Positions 12,900-23,460 of a stretch of DNA of 64,000 nt are shown here, piece by piece; the stretch's first letter is position 1; every line of letters begins with the position of its first letter. The DNA is from Halichoerus grypus (Eukaryota; Chordata; Mammalia; Carnivora; Phocidae): assembly GCF_964656455.1 (NCBI RefSeq), contig NC_135719.1, forward strand, positions 75,859,562 through 75,923,561, in the 5' to 3' direction. Both the position numbers and the translations under genes were made by a program. The notes beneath the pieces are model-generated. The model worked only from the letters and a program-made list of their open reading frames with translations. It had not been told where the DNA came from and did not search any database.

Positions 12900-13530
12900 G
12901 TGAATATTTTTTTATTTTTTATTTGGGTAAAATACAACATTTGCCATGTTATCCATGTTTAATGTAGAGTTGAGTGGCTTTAAGTGCATTCACACTGTTG
13001 AGCAACAACCACCACTATCCACCTCCAGAACTTTTTCATCATCCCAAACAAAAACTCTGATTCCATTAAACAATAATTCCCCATTCATCCCTCCCTCCAA
13101 CCCTGGTAACCACTATTCTACTTTACATCTCTATAAATTTGACTACTCTAGGTACCACATATACGTGAAATCATACAATATTTGTCCTTTGCGTATGGCT
13201 CATTTCACTTAGCATAAGACCTTCAAGGTTTATATATATTGTACCATGTGTAAGAATTTCACTCCTTTTAAGACTAAATATTCCTTGTATGTATATGTCA
13301 CTGTTGTATATATTCTGTTTATCCAATTATGTGTTGAACATCTGAAATGTTTCCACCTTTTGGCTATTGTGAATAAAGCTACTATACACATGGGTGTACA
13401 AATATCTGTTTGAGTCCCTGCTTTCCATTATTTAGGGTATATACCCTGAAGTGGAATTGTTGGATCAGCGGTACTTGTGTGTTTAATTTTTTGAGGACCT
13501 GTCATACAGATTTTGAGGAACTGCCGCGCA
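12900..13530 (-). repeat. Old L1 (L1M type), 3' UTR and end of ORF2, reverse strand
   Basis: Left to right it reads as the reverse complement of an ancient mammalian L1: 3' UTR first ('gggtaaaatacaacatttgc', 'caccactatccacctccaga', 'ggtaaccactattctacttt'), then the end of ORF2 ('ccaccttttggctattgtga', 'ggtgtacaaatatctgtttg', 'gaagtggaattgttggatca'). It breaks off at about 13530, so it is 5'-truncated, and the frames are disrupted. An oppositely oriented L1 fragment lies 340 bp further on. Confidence 0.8.
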
Positions 13531-13871
13531 AATATTTTTAACAGAACTAATATAGTTAGTTTAACAGTTTCAAAGCTTAAATTCAAATAATAATTATCCT
13601 CATTACTGGTTTCAGTAAAATAATTAAAACAAACATCACACTCACCCTTTAATAGCTCTTATTTGCTGGTGCAAACATCTTGTACAAATTGCACTGTTTC
13701 TAGTCCAGGATGTCTACAACCATATGTGCTCTTTTATTTCTCTGGAAGCTGTCCATGGATTTTTCTTGGTGATTCGTGGCTTCTGATTCTTAATTATTAA
13801 TTGTGTTTTGATGGCAGAAACCCAAAAGCAGAAGAATTATCTACTGTGAAATTTGTTCATCAGAATTTAGG

Positions 13872-14624
13872 TTCACCTTGTGCACTGCTGGTGGGCACGT
13901 AAATGGGTGCAGCCACTATGGAAAACAGTAAGAGGGAGCCTCAAAAAATTAAAAATAGAACTACCATATGATCCAGCAGTTCCACTTCTGGAAATATGTC
14001 TGAAAGAAACAAAAACACTAATTCAAAAGGATACATGCATCCTTATGTTTATTGCAGCAATATTTATTATAGCCAAGACATGGAAACAACCTAAGTGACC
14101 ACTGATGGATAAATAGATAAAGAAGTTGTGGTATATATATATATATATATATATACAATGGTATATTAGTTAGCCATAAAAGATGAAGAAATCTACCATT
14201 TGTGACAACATGGATGGACCTTGAAGGAACACAAACTCATAGAGAAAGAAACCAGATTTGTGGTTACCAGAGGCAGGGGATTGGGAGGAGGAGGAATTGG
14301 AGAAAGATGGTCAAAAGGAACAAACTTCCAGTTATAAGATGAAGACATCCTGGGGATGTAATGTACAACACGATGGCTATAGTTAACACTGTTGTATGAT
14401 AAGCAGGAAAATTGTTAAGAGTATAAATCCTAAGAGTTCCCCTCACAAGGAGAACATTTTTTTCTTCCTTCTCTTCTTTATATTGTATCTATATGAGACG
14501 ACAGATGTTAGCTGAACTTAGGATAATCATTTCACAGCATATGTAAATCACACCAGCTACATAGCTAAAACTTATAGAGTGATGTATGTCCATGATTTCT
14601 CAATAAAACTGGAAAATAAATAAA
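13872..14624 (+). repeat. Old L1 (L1M type), end of ORF2 and 3' UTR, plus strand
   Basis: A 5'-truncated L1. The frame at 13880-14098 translates to recognisable ORF2 C-terminal sequence ('[20 protein letters not shown]', later 'FIIAKTWKQP'). It continues past a stop with 'atggatggaccttgaaggaa', a 3' UTR, and an A-rich end after 'tctcaataaaactggaaaat' near 14620. A TA microsatellite sits inside. It is a dead fragment, not a gene. Confidence 0.85.
14131..14155. repeat. (TA)n microsatellite inside L1
   Basis: About 12 TA units, at the position where L1 ORF2 copies often carry a short TA or CA run. Confidence 0.9.
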
Positions 14625-14880
14625 AAGTGAAGAGTTAAAATAAAGGATTTAAGTTCACATTTTCTTTCACCCCAAGGTAGTTTTTACTTACTTCTTCATA
14701 CAAGTCAGAAAAAAATGACAGTTATGATCATGGTCTGTTAACTTTTGATCTTGTAGTTTATTTTGCAATGTGTTTCTGTTCCCATTTGTAAGAAAATAAC
14801 TTACTTAAAATGACTGGGGATCTTTTTTCCTCCTTTGATTATAGCAACGTCAATTGTGTTTTCAATTGGTGTCCTGGGTA

Positions 14881-14930
14881 GTTTTTTTTTTTAATGTTAT
14901 ATTAATCACCATACATTGCATCATTAGTTT
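14881..14930 (-). mobile_element. Severely 5'-truncated carnivore L1 (50 bp), reverse strand
   Basis: A T-run followed by 'aatgttatattaatcaccat', 'acattgcatcattagttttt' matches the extreme 3' end of the carnivore L1 at 22876-23441. Near-identical flanks 'ttggtgtcctgggta' (14866-14880) and 'ttggtttcctgggtg' (14931-14945) are consistent with a target-site duplication carrying one or two changes. It would be a retroposition event that copied only about 35 bases beyond the A-tail. Confidence 0.75.
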
Positions 14931-14945
14931 TTGGTTTCCTGGGTG

Positions 14946-16245
14946 TTTTAATGTAACAATACAAATATTGCCCATCATAAGTCTTATTCAAAACCCTTTC
15001 AGATCAAAACCCAGCTCAAATATTCAATATCCACTGAAGTCATACACTTAAGAGAAATAACTTTTGACCTTAAAGTCTGTATAGGAATCAAATGCCAGAC
15101 AAGCTGTTTTGTGTGTCTCTCATCAACAGCAAAACTGTGGTTTGTTTCAATACAATAATGTCAGTGATGAAATATGCAGGGAAAGCAAGGAATTGAAATA
15201 AAATTTAGTGAAATGTTCTCCCTACCTTATTTTATTTATGCATCACACTGCAGCCCAGTAATGACCCAGATTTCTGTAAAAATATTTACTTAACTCTGAA
15301 AATATGTGTAGCATTACATGTTGTGATAGTATAATCAAATTAGATATAATCTTCTTATTCTGGGGCTATGACACTATATATCTCCAATTTTGAAATCTGC
15401 TGAAGTTTCTTTGCTTCGGAGAGACTTAAATCAACTCAGATCTTTAAGTGTGTAGCTTCATTTATTCTGAACCAAATATAATTTCCCTTTTAGGGAGAGA
15501 GTATCTTTAAAAGGCTCATTAATAAAATCTTAACGAGGCATCTTGGACTTTGGAGAATACTCATGTCATTAAGTATGGAAAGTTGTAAAATGTAAAGATA
15601 AGATTTCTTATCAAATACACAACAGCAAAATGTTCCCGACGAAACCAGAACATTCTAAAAAAGTCAAAAACTTTTCTAATGCCTTTGTAAAACAGCAAAG
15701 TAATTATGCTGATACCTTATGAACCAAAGATCTTATTTTCTTCTTGTGACTTGGGTACAGTAGACACACCTATAGAAAGAAAAATTGGTACTCCTTGTTA
15801 GGTTTGTAGCCCAGATGGCCTTATGGCTTTAACTTTGAGGATATAAATGGTCTGTTTCTGGAACCATGTAAATATGCAAAGAAAATGCATGCCAATTTAC
15901 CAAGTGAAAGGACTATTTGAAGAAATGTAAATGTAAGAACATTAACAGGGATCCAAGATCTGTAATAAATAAAGGCTGAAACTGAAAAAAAAAAAAAAAA
16001 ACCTCCCCCCCCAAAAGAAACCAAAAAACCTCAGACTGTGGATAAATATAATCATTGTAATAAAAGCAGAACTTGAATCCAACGACAATAAAATTTTACC
16101 TAAGGCTATCAGTTGGCATCAAATGGAGGATCAGTGATAATGGGAAGCATAAGAAGGGCATAAAAATTTTGGAAGCTGTTAAAATCGTCAAAGGTCAAAA
16201 TACTTGTTTTAATCTAGCAACAAATTCATTTTCCAACTAGGCTCA
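14946..16245. other. Unassigned non-coding DNA
   Basis: No recognised repeat apart from an A-run with a neighbouring C-run at about 15984-16013. No credible frame. Confidence 0.4.
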
Positions 16246-16319
16246 TTCACATATGGCCTTGTGCCCATTGCACTGTTGCACATTGGCAGTTCACAGTTTA
16301 TTAGAGGCATCCAAACTAC

Positions 16320-16460
16320 CAACAGATATAAATCACAGAGTCATTGATCTTCAAAGAACCTCAAGAAATGATCTGGTCTGCCCCCTAAACAGACATTTAA
16401 ACCTTTCAAGACAAAATATCACCTCTCTAATTTTAGAAATCCTCAGGAAAATTTCTGCCA
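16320..16460. repeat. Possible very old LINE/SINE relic (L3/MIR3-like)
   Basis: 'cacagagtcattgatcttca', 'agaacctcaagaaatgatct' and 'ggtctgccccctaaacagac' resemble the ancient 'gaacctcagagatcatctagtcc' motif of L3/MIR3-type repeats. Similarity is weak. The 76-codon frame at 16253-16483 overlaps it and has no other support. Confidence 0.3.
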
Positions 16461-17717
16461 CAGTTCTTTCTGTTCAAAGATGATTTAACACATTTACCTG
16501 TTTAGCTTTGTGGCCCCTGAGTTCAGAGCATAAACTACAATTTTATTTAAATTAAGCCAGCTTAGAATTTTTTCCTTTCTGCAAATGTCTCTTTTCTTTA
16601 TTTGATCTTCAAAACTGCTGAGCTGATTTTAATATTTAAAGAAAAAAAAAAACTTACTCCTAGGCTGTAAACCTGTATGACGAATTCCAGCCCAGAGCAA
16701 CATTTTATGATCCAGTGTCAAGTTCTTGAAAAATGAAAAATGAGAGGAAAGAGAGATTTAACTGTAATGTGGATACATTTTGGACTGGATGTTAACCAAT
16801 TGAATAAGGTGTGTGTGTTTAAGCATAAAAGCTGACTGTATTTGTCTTTTCTGATACGAGCATGCAAAACCTTTTATTTTCATAATCAGGGCCAAATGTA
16901 TTTTGTACTCTGGACTTGAACCAGAACTCAAAAGGGGAATGAAAGAGCATTATCCGTGCAAGCAATAGATTTGAGGCAAGTTTTAATTGAAAAAAAAAAA
17001 AATCCCACCATCTATTCATTTTTAAAGCATGAGCTGCATTCAACACATAAATCCTTCATTATTCATACATGGAAGTGTGTGTTTAATGATTAAGTCTCTA
17101 AGGATTTATTTGATAGAATAATCTAAATGTCTTTTTTTAAAAAGGCAAATGAAACGTGGTTTTTAATTTTTTAAAGGACAAGTTACAAAGCATGCAAAAA
17201 TATAACACAGACTCTTAGTTTTTAAAACTATATCTGCAATTTGCCTATCCATTGGTTTGTTCATCTGGATATCAGTAACATACAGACTTGATCTAATAAT
17301 GGCTAATTATGCAGTTGTTTATCAGCTCATTTGAAACATTTTGAGATTCAGTCTAGCTCAGCAAATTACTGTGCTTAAGGCAGTTCTGTATTCTAGAAAA
17401 TTATAACATCCCCAGAAGGCAAAGAATTAATAATAAAAATCCTCTTTTGTAAAAGATTATCATTGCAGAGCAAATGGAGCAGATCTTCCCTATCCTACTG
17501 CATTTAATATTCTCATTTTTTCCCTGAAACTTTGATGGAGAGGCAATGAGAATATCTCTGTTTTATTAACTTATTAAGAGGCACATTTATAGAACTCGTG
17601 CACTATATTGATTCCTAAAGCTGCAATGCTGCTAAGAGCCAATAATCACAGAAGAGCAGGATGATTCAATTTGTTAGCCCAGAATGTTTCTGAAACTCAG
17701 TAGAGCCCACATTTTCA

Positions 17718-17895
17718 CCCAGTTCAGAGAGCCTGGTTATTTAACTTCTCTGATCCTCCATTTTTTCATCTGTAAGACAGAGGTAAGAGCCAAAGGCAGC
17801 CTCTGGATGTTGTGAGGAGTGAATGAGACAATGCGTGGAATGCACCTAATACAATGCCTGTCTCCAGTAAATAATGTTAGTTTTAGTTATTATTA
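17718..17895 (+). repeat. MIR, plus strand
   Basis: Nearly full-length MIR order: 'ttatttaacttctctgatcc', 'ttcatctgtaagacagaggt', 'gttgtgaggagtgaatgaga', 'taatacaatgcctgtctcca' and 'gtaaataatgttagttttag'. Confidence 0.75.
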
Positions 17896-18494
17896 TGGCT
17901 ACGATGGTCATTACTTCTTGTGGTGCAGGACTCAAATAAGATGTATGCATTTAATTAGCCATTTGCCTCAGTAGTCATGCAACTTTTCAATCTCAATATT
18001 TTTATATCAGCTGAAAGTTTAACAGGACCTTACCGCTCCAGCACTTTTTAGCCCAAAACTACCTCACCAAGCCAACATCCAACCAGTCAGAATGGGTGGG
18101 ATACGATGATCTGAGATAAATCACCTACACAAGAGCTTGGAATCATTCCAACTTCATAGCAGTTGGACTTGACAACATAGTATTTTAAAAAGCACTTTGG
18201 GTTGCTTCTATTGAACTACGCCAAATAGTTTTGAACTTTTTCTTCATGATTCAGATTTTGTCATAGATTTCTGCCACCTTCATTTCCTCCACATTGGATC
18301 ATTGCATCATATTTTAAGAAGAAAAAAAAAATCTTTAAAAACTATCCAGAAGCCTTAGCTGGAACATATGAGACTATTTGCTTTATAGCATTATTTGCAT
18401 AGAATATATGTAATCAACTTCATTTATTTTGTCGACCAGGACTACTTTTTGACTTCCTGGTAAAATGTAGTGTGCTACCTTTAGTTTATAAATA

Positions 18495-18650
18495 TGCCTG
18501 AAGCCTCCCTCTCCCTCTTTCCTTCTCTCCCACCCTCCCTCCTTCCCTCTCTATCTCTCTCTCCAGATATATATATCTCTCTCCACATACACAAATTTAT
18601 ATATGTGTATGTGTATATATATGTGTGTGTATATATGTATACGTACACAA
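18495..18650. repeat. Compound CT-rich / TATG low-complexity tract
   Basis: A pyrimidine-rich run (CCCT, CTCT units, about 18505-18567) passes into TA, TATG and TGTG units (about 18567-18650). Three short frames here on both strands are products of the repeat and not genes. Confidence 0.85.
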
Positions 18651-19039
18651 ACTATATCTTCATTTGTATATTTGAGGAGTTCAGTTAATGAGTGCTTCTC
18701 AAAAACCGGTATCCTAAAGCTAAACTTGGGGGCTGATGGTGGCTCAATTTCCCCTTGCAATTCTTGGCTTCTAGATATCTCCGCCTCTCTTGGTTTGGGA
18801 AAACAACTCATGTTGCAGAGCATTTCAACTTAGGGACAATGAACATACTATTAAGCTTTTTTCTTTTTTTTTTTTTTTGCCCTGAAATGCGAAAAGCAAA
18901 CTATCCAAATAGTAGAGACTAACTATACAAGTTAACTATTCTTCACCTCACTCTATAGCCAGTGCTTGATTTTTTCTGATTTTAAAACATGCAAGCAACT
19001 TTGCTTAACTTTAAAAACACCCAGGAAAAGCCTCTTCCC

Positions 19040-19870
19040 CTTGATTATTCCTCCAGCATTCCTACGGGAAAGTGAAATCCATTCCTAAGGGAAAGTAATC
19101 GGTTACATATGTAGAAGAGTAAAATGCAACCGAACAGAGGAAAAGTCCACGCAGGGTGCAGAAGCCAACAGCTGTAAGAAGCAGAGGCCTGCTGGAAAGC
19201 AGTGAGCCAGGAATGTGTTTCTACTCTGTAGACTCCCAGGACCTCAGCATGCGGGAGCAGAAAGTTTTGCACCCCTTTCATCGGGGAAACCGTTAAATGG
19301 GCTCTGTGTCTCTCTCTACTTACTACCGGGATGGTTTAGAAAAAGCTAACCTGGAAAGGTCAAGGTGTCTTTCACCGAAGGTTTCCAGAATCCAGTCAAA
19401 CCCCTTGCCCCGGGCCGGGAAAGCACCTCCTTTCATCGCACCCATCACAAGCCCGTGCTGGTGCTGTTTCTGCTGTTTCGTCTCTCCATGTTCTGCCTGC
19501 TGGAATCGCCGTAAGTCACCTGGAAGTTAGGTGATGAGCAGCCTGTGTTGTGGTAAGAATTAAACACCACTCACGGAGCGTCTGTGGCCTCTCCCCCCTC
19601 GTGGGCCGGGCAGGAGTCACCTTGGCCGAGAGACAAAATGCAGAAACTGTCATGGTGCCGCCTGCGTTCTCTCAGCCTGGGGGAGTAAATGGAAATTTTC
19701 ACTTCCGGCTGCATGTGTTGATCCCGCAGTAGCCATATTATGGAATTTCAATTCTTCCACCTCCCTTGAGGAACTAATTTATTCTCATCCTGGCAGGATC
19801 TCGAAAAGAGTTTGTAGAGTCTCGCCGTAGTGCCGTAATGCAGAAGGCAGAGTGACGTTTTTAATAGAAA
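19040..19870. promoter_or_regulatory. CpG-enriched patch, possible regulatory element
   Basis: This stretch has on the order of thirty CpG dinucleotides in about 830 bp, including clusters such as 'ccccgggccggg', 'cacggagcgtc', 'cctcgtgggccggg' and 'ctcgccgtagtgccg'. The flanks are CpG-poor and no SINE is involved. It falls short of a classical CpG island by eye. Short frames on both strands (19045-19281 minus, 19297-19530 plus, 19550-19732 plus) match nothing I know. An enhancer or a decayed CpG island are both possible. The regulatory role is inference. Confidence 0.3.
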
Positions 19871-21810
19871 CATAACAGCTCTTAAATTTCATTTGCAACA
19901 TCGTCAGTAGACTAAGTGCATGTTGGGCGTATTAAGAAGAGGTTTGGGGAATTTGATGCTTCTTCATCTTGGGCTGAAGTCAATACAGATGTGACAAGTC
20001 CGCTGAATGACAATCATTGATTGGCAAGAACGTACAAATAACTAACCATCCTCTTTATCTAAAAGGAACGTATTTTCTTCCACACTAGAGCCCTAAGTTA
20101 TGTGGGACACTGTTCATCATAAACACCCTAAGAATCTGTTATTTAATTCACACACCTTTTGGATCATTGAAAGAATCAGTCAGAATTAGGAAATTATTTT
20201 CTGACAACTTATATGGCAGGGTGAAGAGTGGTCAATTTAAAATATATGAAAAAAATAGGCATTTCTGGAATTGCCTGTTTACCACACCTATACTTTTAAC
20301 CAGATTGACAGTATGTAGCATGAGTGGTTTAATTTTCTTTAGCACGGTACAAATTCTCTGCATTTTTTCTAATTACCACTTCCTACAAGTCAGCTCGAAT
20401 AGGAATAGACTCACTCGGTTCAGTTCAATTTCCACAGCTTGACAGATATTGATATCAAAATTAATTCTAAAATAAAACTTCATAAAAGAAAATCCTATTT
20501 GACAAAAGAACTATTGGGCTTGAATCACAGTTGCATTTGCATTGCGGAGTCCCATTTTTGTTTTTATTGTATATGAAATAATGCTGAGGGAGAGACTGTA
20601 TACCCAGAGAGAGTTCATTTGAGGCATCCTGATGGTATCTGCCATATGCAAGTAAAGCAGAAGCCGTTTTTATGACATCTTCAGAACTTGAAGATTGAAT
20701 TACAGTTTCAGTAATCATCAGCTCCCTTTCTCCAGTGTCACTTTTTGGTAATATATTGCATAGAAAAGACTTATGGTTCCAGTTTTATAAGCTTGCAATG
20801 AAAATATAACAACTGTTGTATTAAATTATTTAAGTTGTAAACCACTGTGAAAAAGGAGAAAAAGTTTTATCAACACAGAGGCTGAAAAACTGATTATAAT
20901 GGAGAGCAAAATGTATTGTGCTGATTATTCCCAAGTTTTCCCCTAGTTTAGCATATTGTAAATCTTCAAGATCTCCTTCAAATCAAGGTTTGGGTATTTG
21001 TTGATTATTTAGAACTGGCAATGGCGAGAGAAAAACAGAGTCTGTGCAGTTCCCGGTCACCAATTTATTTTAGCAGAGCTATGAGCACAAATAAAGTCCA
21101 AAAAAAAGGTAACAGAGAGAGACTTAAGGTTAAGTAAAAGATGCTAACTGAAAGAAACCTAAATATGAAATGATCACATTCCTTCAGAGCAATATAGACT
21201 CTAGATATTGTCTCATCTTTCTAGAATGTTTTTCTGATGTTATACTGGTTTTATGGGCACTCAGTACCTCTATTTCTAGTGTGCTACACTATGCTGCTGC
21301 GTACAAAAGGTACTAGACTAGGATGTTTTTGCCACTATTCCTCTATAGGTCTCCTAGGTCTTCCCTTCCCATGCCAGGCTTCCAGAACTTTCTGTCCACC
21401 ACTGCCTCCTTTCCCTTGCATTTCTAGGCCCCACCTAGGAATCTGGGACCATTCTCTGGCTTGATCAGAATGTTGGCATCCCATGCCGCTGCACGCCCAC
21501 ATTCCCTCTCTGCCTAAACAGTTGCTGGATATTTAAACACAGCTCAGATCAGTCATACACACACACCTCCAGACCACCTGGAAGCCAAAAGAGATCCCCT
21601 TGACTAAATCATCAGATTTTATTTCTCTAAAGGAAATTAGAACAAGGAAGCCCCATATGTCCACCTGGGAAATCAAACCACACAGAGGATGCACAATAAC
21701 TATGAGTTAGTCGATCCATGAGTGGTGTTCATAACAGTAATTCTGGCTGTTACAGATGTTTTCTCCCTCTCACCTAGACTCAACAGCAGCAAACTGGCCA
21801 TATTCTCACT
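19871..21810. other. Unassigned non-coding DNA
   Basis: No recognised repeat and no credible gene. Frames at 20167-20442, 20467-20718 and 21237-21464 are under 92 codons and without motifs. The stretch 20160-20460 is free of repeats. Confidence 0.4.
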
Positions 21811-21814
21811 TTGA

Positions 21815-21990
21815 TGGCGGTGATAATAATAAAAATAATATAACTTATATGTGCCAGGCACTACAGGTTAACTTATTTAATCCTCATATCCCAAATGACA
21901 GAAGTATTATTCTAATTCTACAGAGGAAGGCATTTAAGTCTTATTCAAAAATCACATAACTACAAAGTATCAGAATCATGATTCAAATTA
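21815..21990 (-). repeat. MIR, reverse strand
   Basis: 'atgtgccaggcactacaggt', 'aacttatttaatcctcatat', 'gaagtattattctaattcta' and 'cagaggaaggcatttaagtc' follow the reverse complement of the MIR consensus. The 134-codon frame at 21978-22382 begins inside its tail. Confidence 0.7.
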
Positions 21991-22856
21991 AGCACATGGC
22001 ATTGATATGCTTACCAACTATACTATACTTTACTATCATGGGAATAATTCCATCTCTAGGTCACCATCACCAAGAGGAAAGAGTAGGATTACAAAGAAGT
22101 GTGGAAGACTGGGTATTCCTCTCTGGTGTCTACTATCCTCTCATTTGTTATACATTTGTGGTGTGCAGGTCATGCATCAGAATCTACCTGTGGTCTGAGG
22201 ACATAAAATGTAGGGTTACTGCTTCCATTATCCATGGGAAAGGAAAACCAGGTAAACGAGGGCAGTTCAGCATGATGCTGCAATTGAAATGTATACAAGG
22301 TACTGTGATAGCACTGGGGAAAAAAGAAAGCCCAAGGAATTCAATGCTTTTACTTGTCAACAGCCTATCTCCAGGAGATTAGTAGATCCTCTAAGGGAGA
22401 ATCCAGAATAGCTTCATCCTCAACTAAGAAGTTTTATAAAAGTGACTGTCTGCTTCCCCTTCCCTGGACTAAGAAGGAAAACACTTGGTTAGGTCATCTC
22501 CATGCATTTACTTGGAATCAGCGCTCTTTTTTTTCCTTCCACACCTAGAGCTTTATGAGCCAGGAGCACTCAGATCAATTTGGAGCAATTCGTGTCAGCA
22601 GTCCGGAATTGGACAATAACTCTATTGGGCCACTTCCCGACATCTGGAATCCATGAAGGTACATTGCTTGGTTTAATTAGAACCTCCTACACCTCCACTT
22701 TCAAATTCACAGCGATGAGACTTAAAATTAAGTAGCCACAGATATATGGATAACTAGAAACAAACAGTTTCCTTGGCCTCCCTAACAGATGATTTTCATC
22801 ATCAGGACATTCCACCAATTGGGCTGGCTTCACTGCATGGACATGGCCCAGTAGTA

Positions 22857-22875
22857 GAGAACCACACTATTTCTT
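22857..22875. repeat. Target-site duplication, left copy (19 bp)
   Basis: The 19 bases beginning 'gagaaccacactat' recur without change at 23442-23460 and bracket the L1 insertion. Confidence 0.95.
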
Positions 22876-23441
22876 TTTTTTTTTTTTTTTTAATTTTTTT
22901 AATTTTTTTATTGTTATGTTAATCCCCATACATTACATCATTAGTTTTAGATATAGTGTTCCATGATTCATTGTTTGTGCATAACACCCAGTGCTCCATG
23001 AAGAACGTGCCCTCCTCAATACCCATCACCAGGCTAACCCATCCTCCCACCCCCCTCCCCTCTAGAACCCTCAGTTTGTTTTTCAGAGTCCATCGTCTCT
23101 CATGGTTCTTCTCCCCCTCCGATTTCCCCCCCTTCATTCTTCCCCTCCTGCTACATTCTTCTTCTTTTTTTCTTTCTTAACATATATTGCATTATTTGTT
23201 TCAGAGGTACAGATCTGAGATTCAACAGTCTTGCACAATTCACAGCGCTTACCAGAGCACATACCCTCCCCAGTGTCCATCACCAGTCACCCCATCCCTC
23301 CCACCCCACCCCCCACTCCAGCAACCCTCAGTTTGTTTCCTGAGATTAAGAATTCCTCATATCACTGAGGTCATATGATACATGTCTTTCTCTGTTTGAC
23401 TTATTTCGCTCAGCATAATACCCTCCAGTTCCATCCATGTC
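22876..23441 (-). mobile_element. Young 5'-truncated carnivore L1, reverse strand
   Basis: The left end is a T-run (the A-tail read backwards) with interruptions 'taatttttttaattttttta'. The body is the carnivore L1 3' UTR and the tail of ORF2; the right end includes 'tatttcgctcagcataatac', the reverse of the ORF2 end region. The perfect 19-bp duplication shows complete ends and recent insertion. Two C-rich blocks, near 23007-23095 and 23262-23350, each end in 'aaccctcagtttgtttt' or 'aaccctcagtttgtttc' and look like an internal duplication of the 3' UTR. The element has no coding capacity. Confidence 0.93.
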
Positions 23442-23460
23442 GAGAACCACACTATTTCTT

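Noticed and set aside
13880..14098. Frame with clear reverse-transcriptase-element similarity
   Set aside because: It is the stub of L1 ORF2, truncated and followed by stops, so it is described as a repeat and not as a gene.
21978..22382. 134-codon plus-strand frame
   Set aside because: It begins inside a reverse MIR tail, and the translation shows no family motif.
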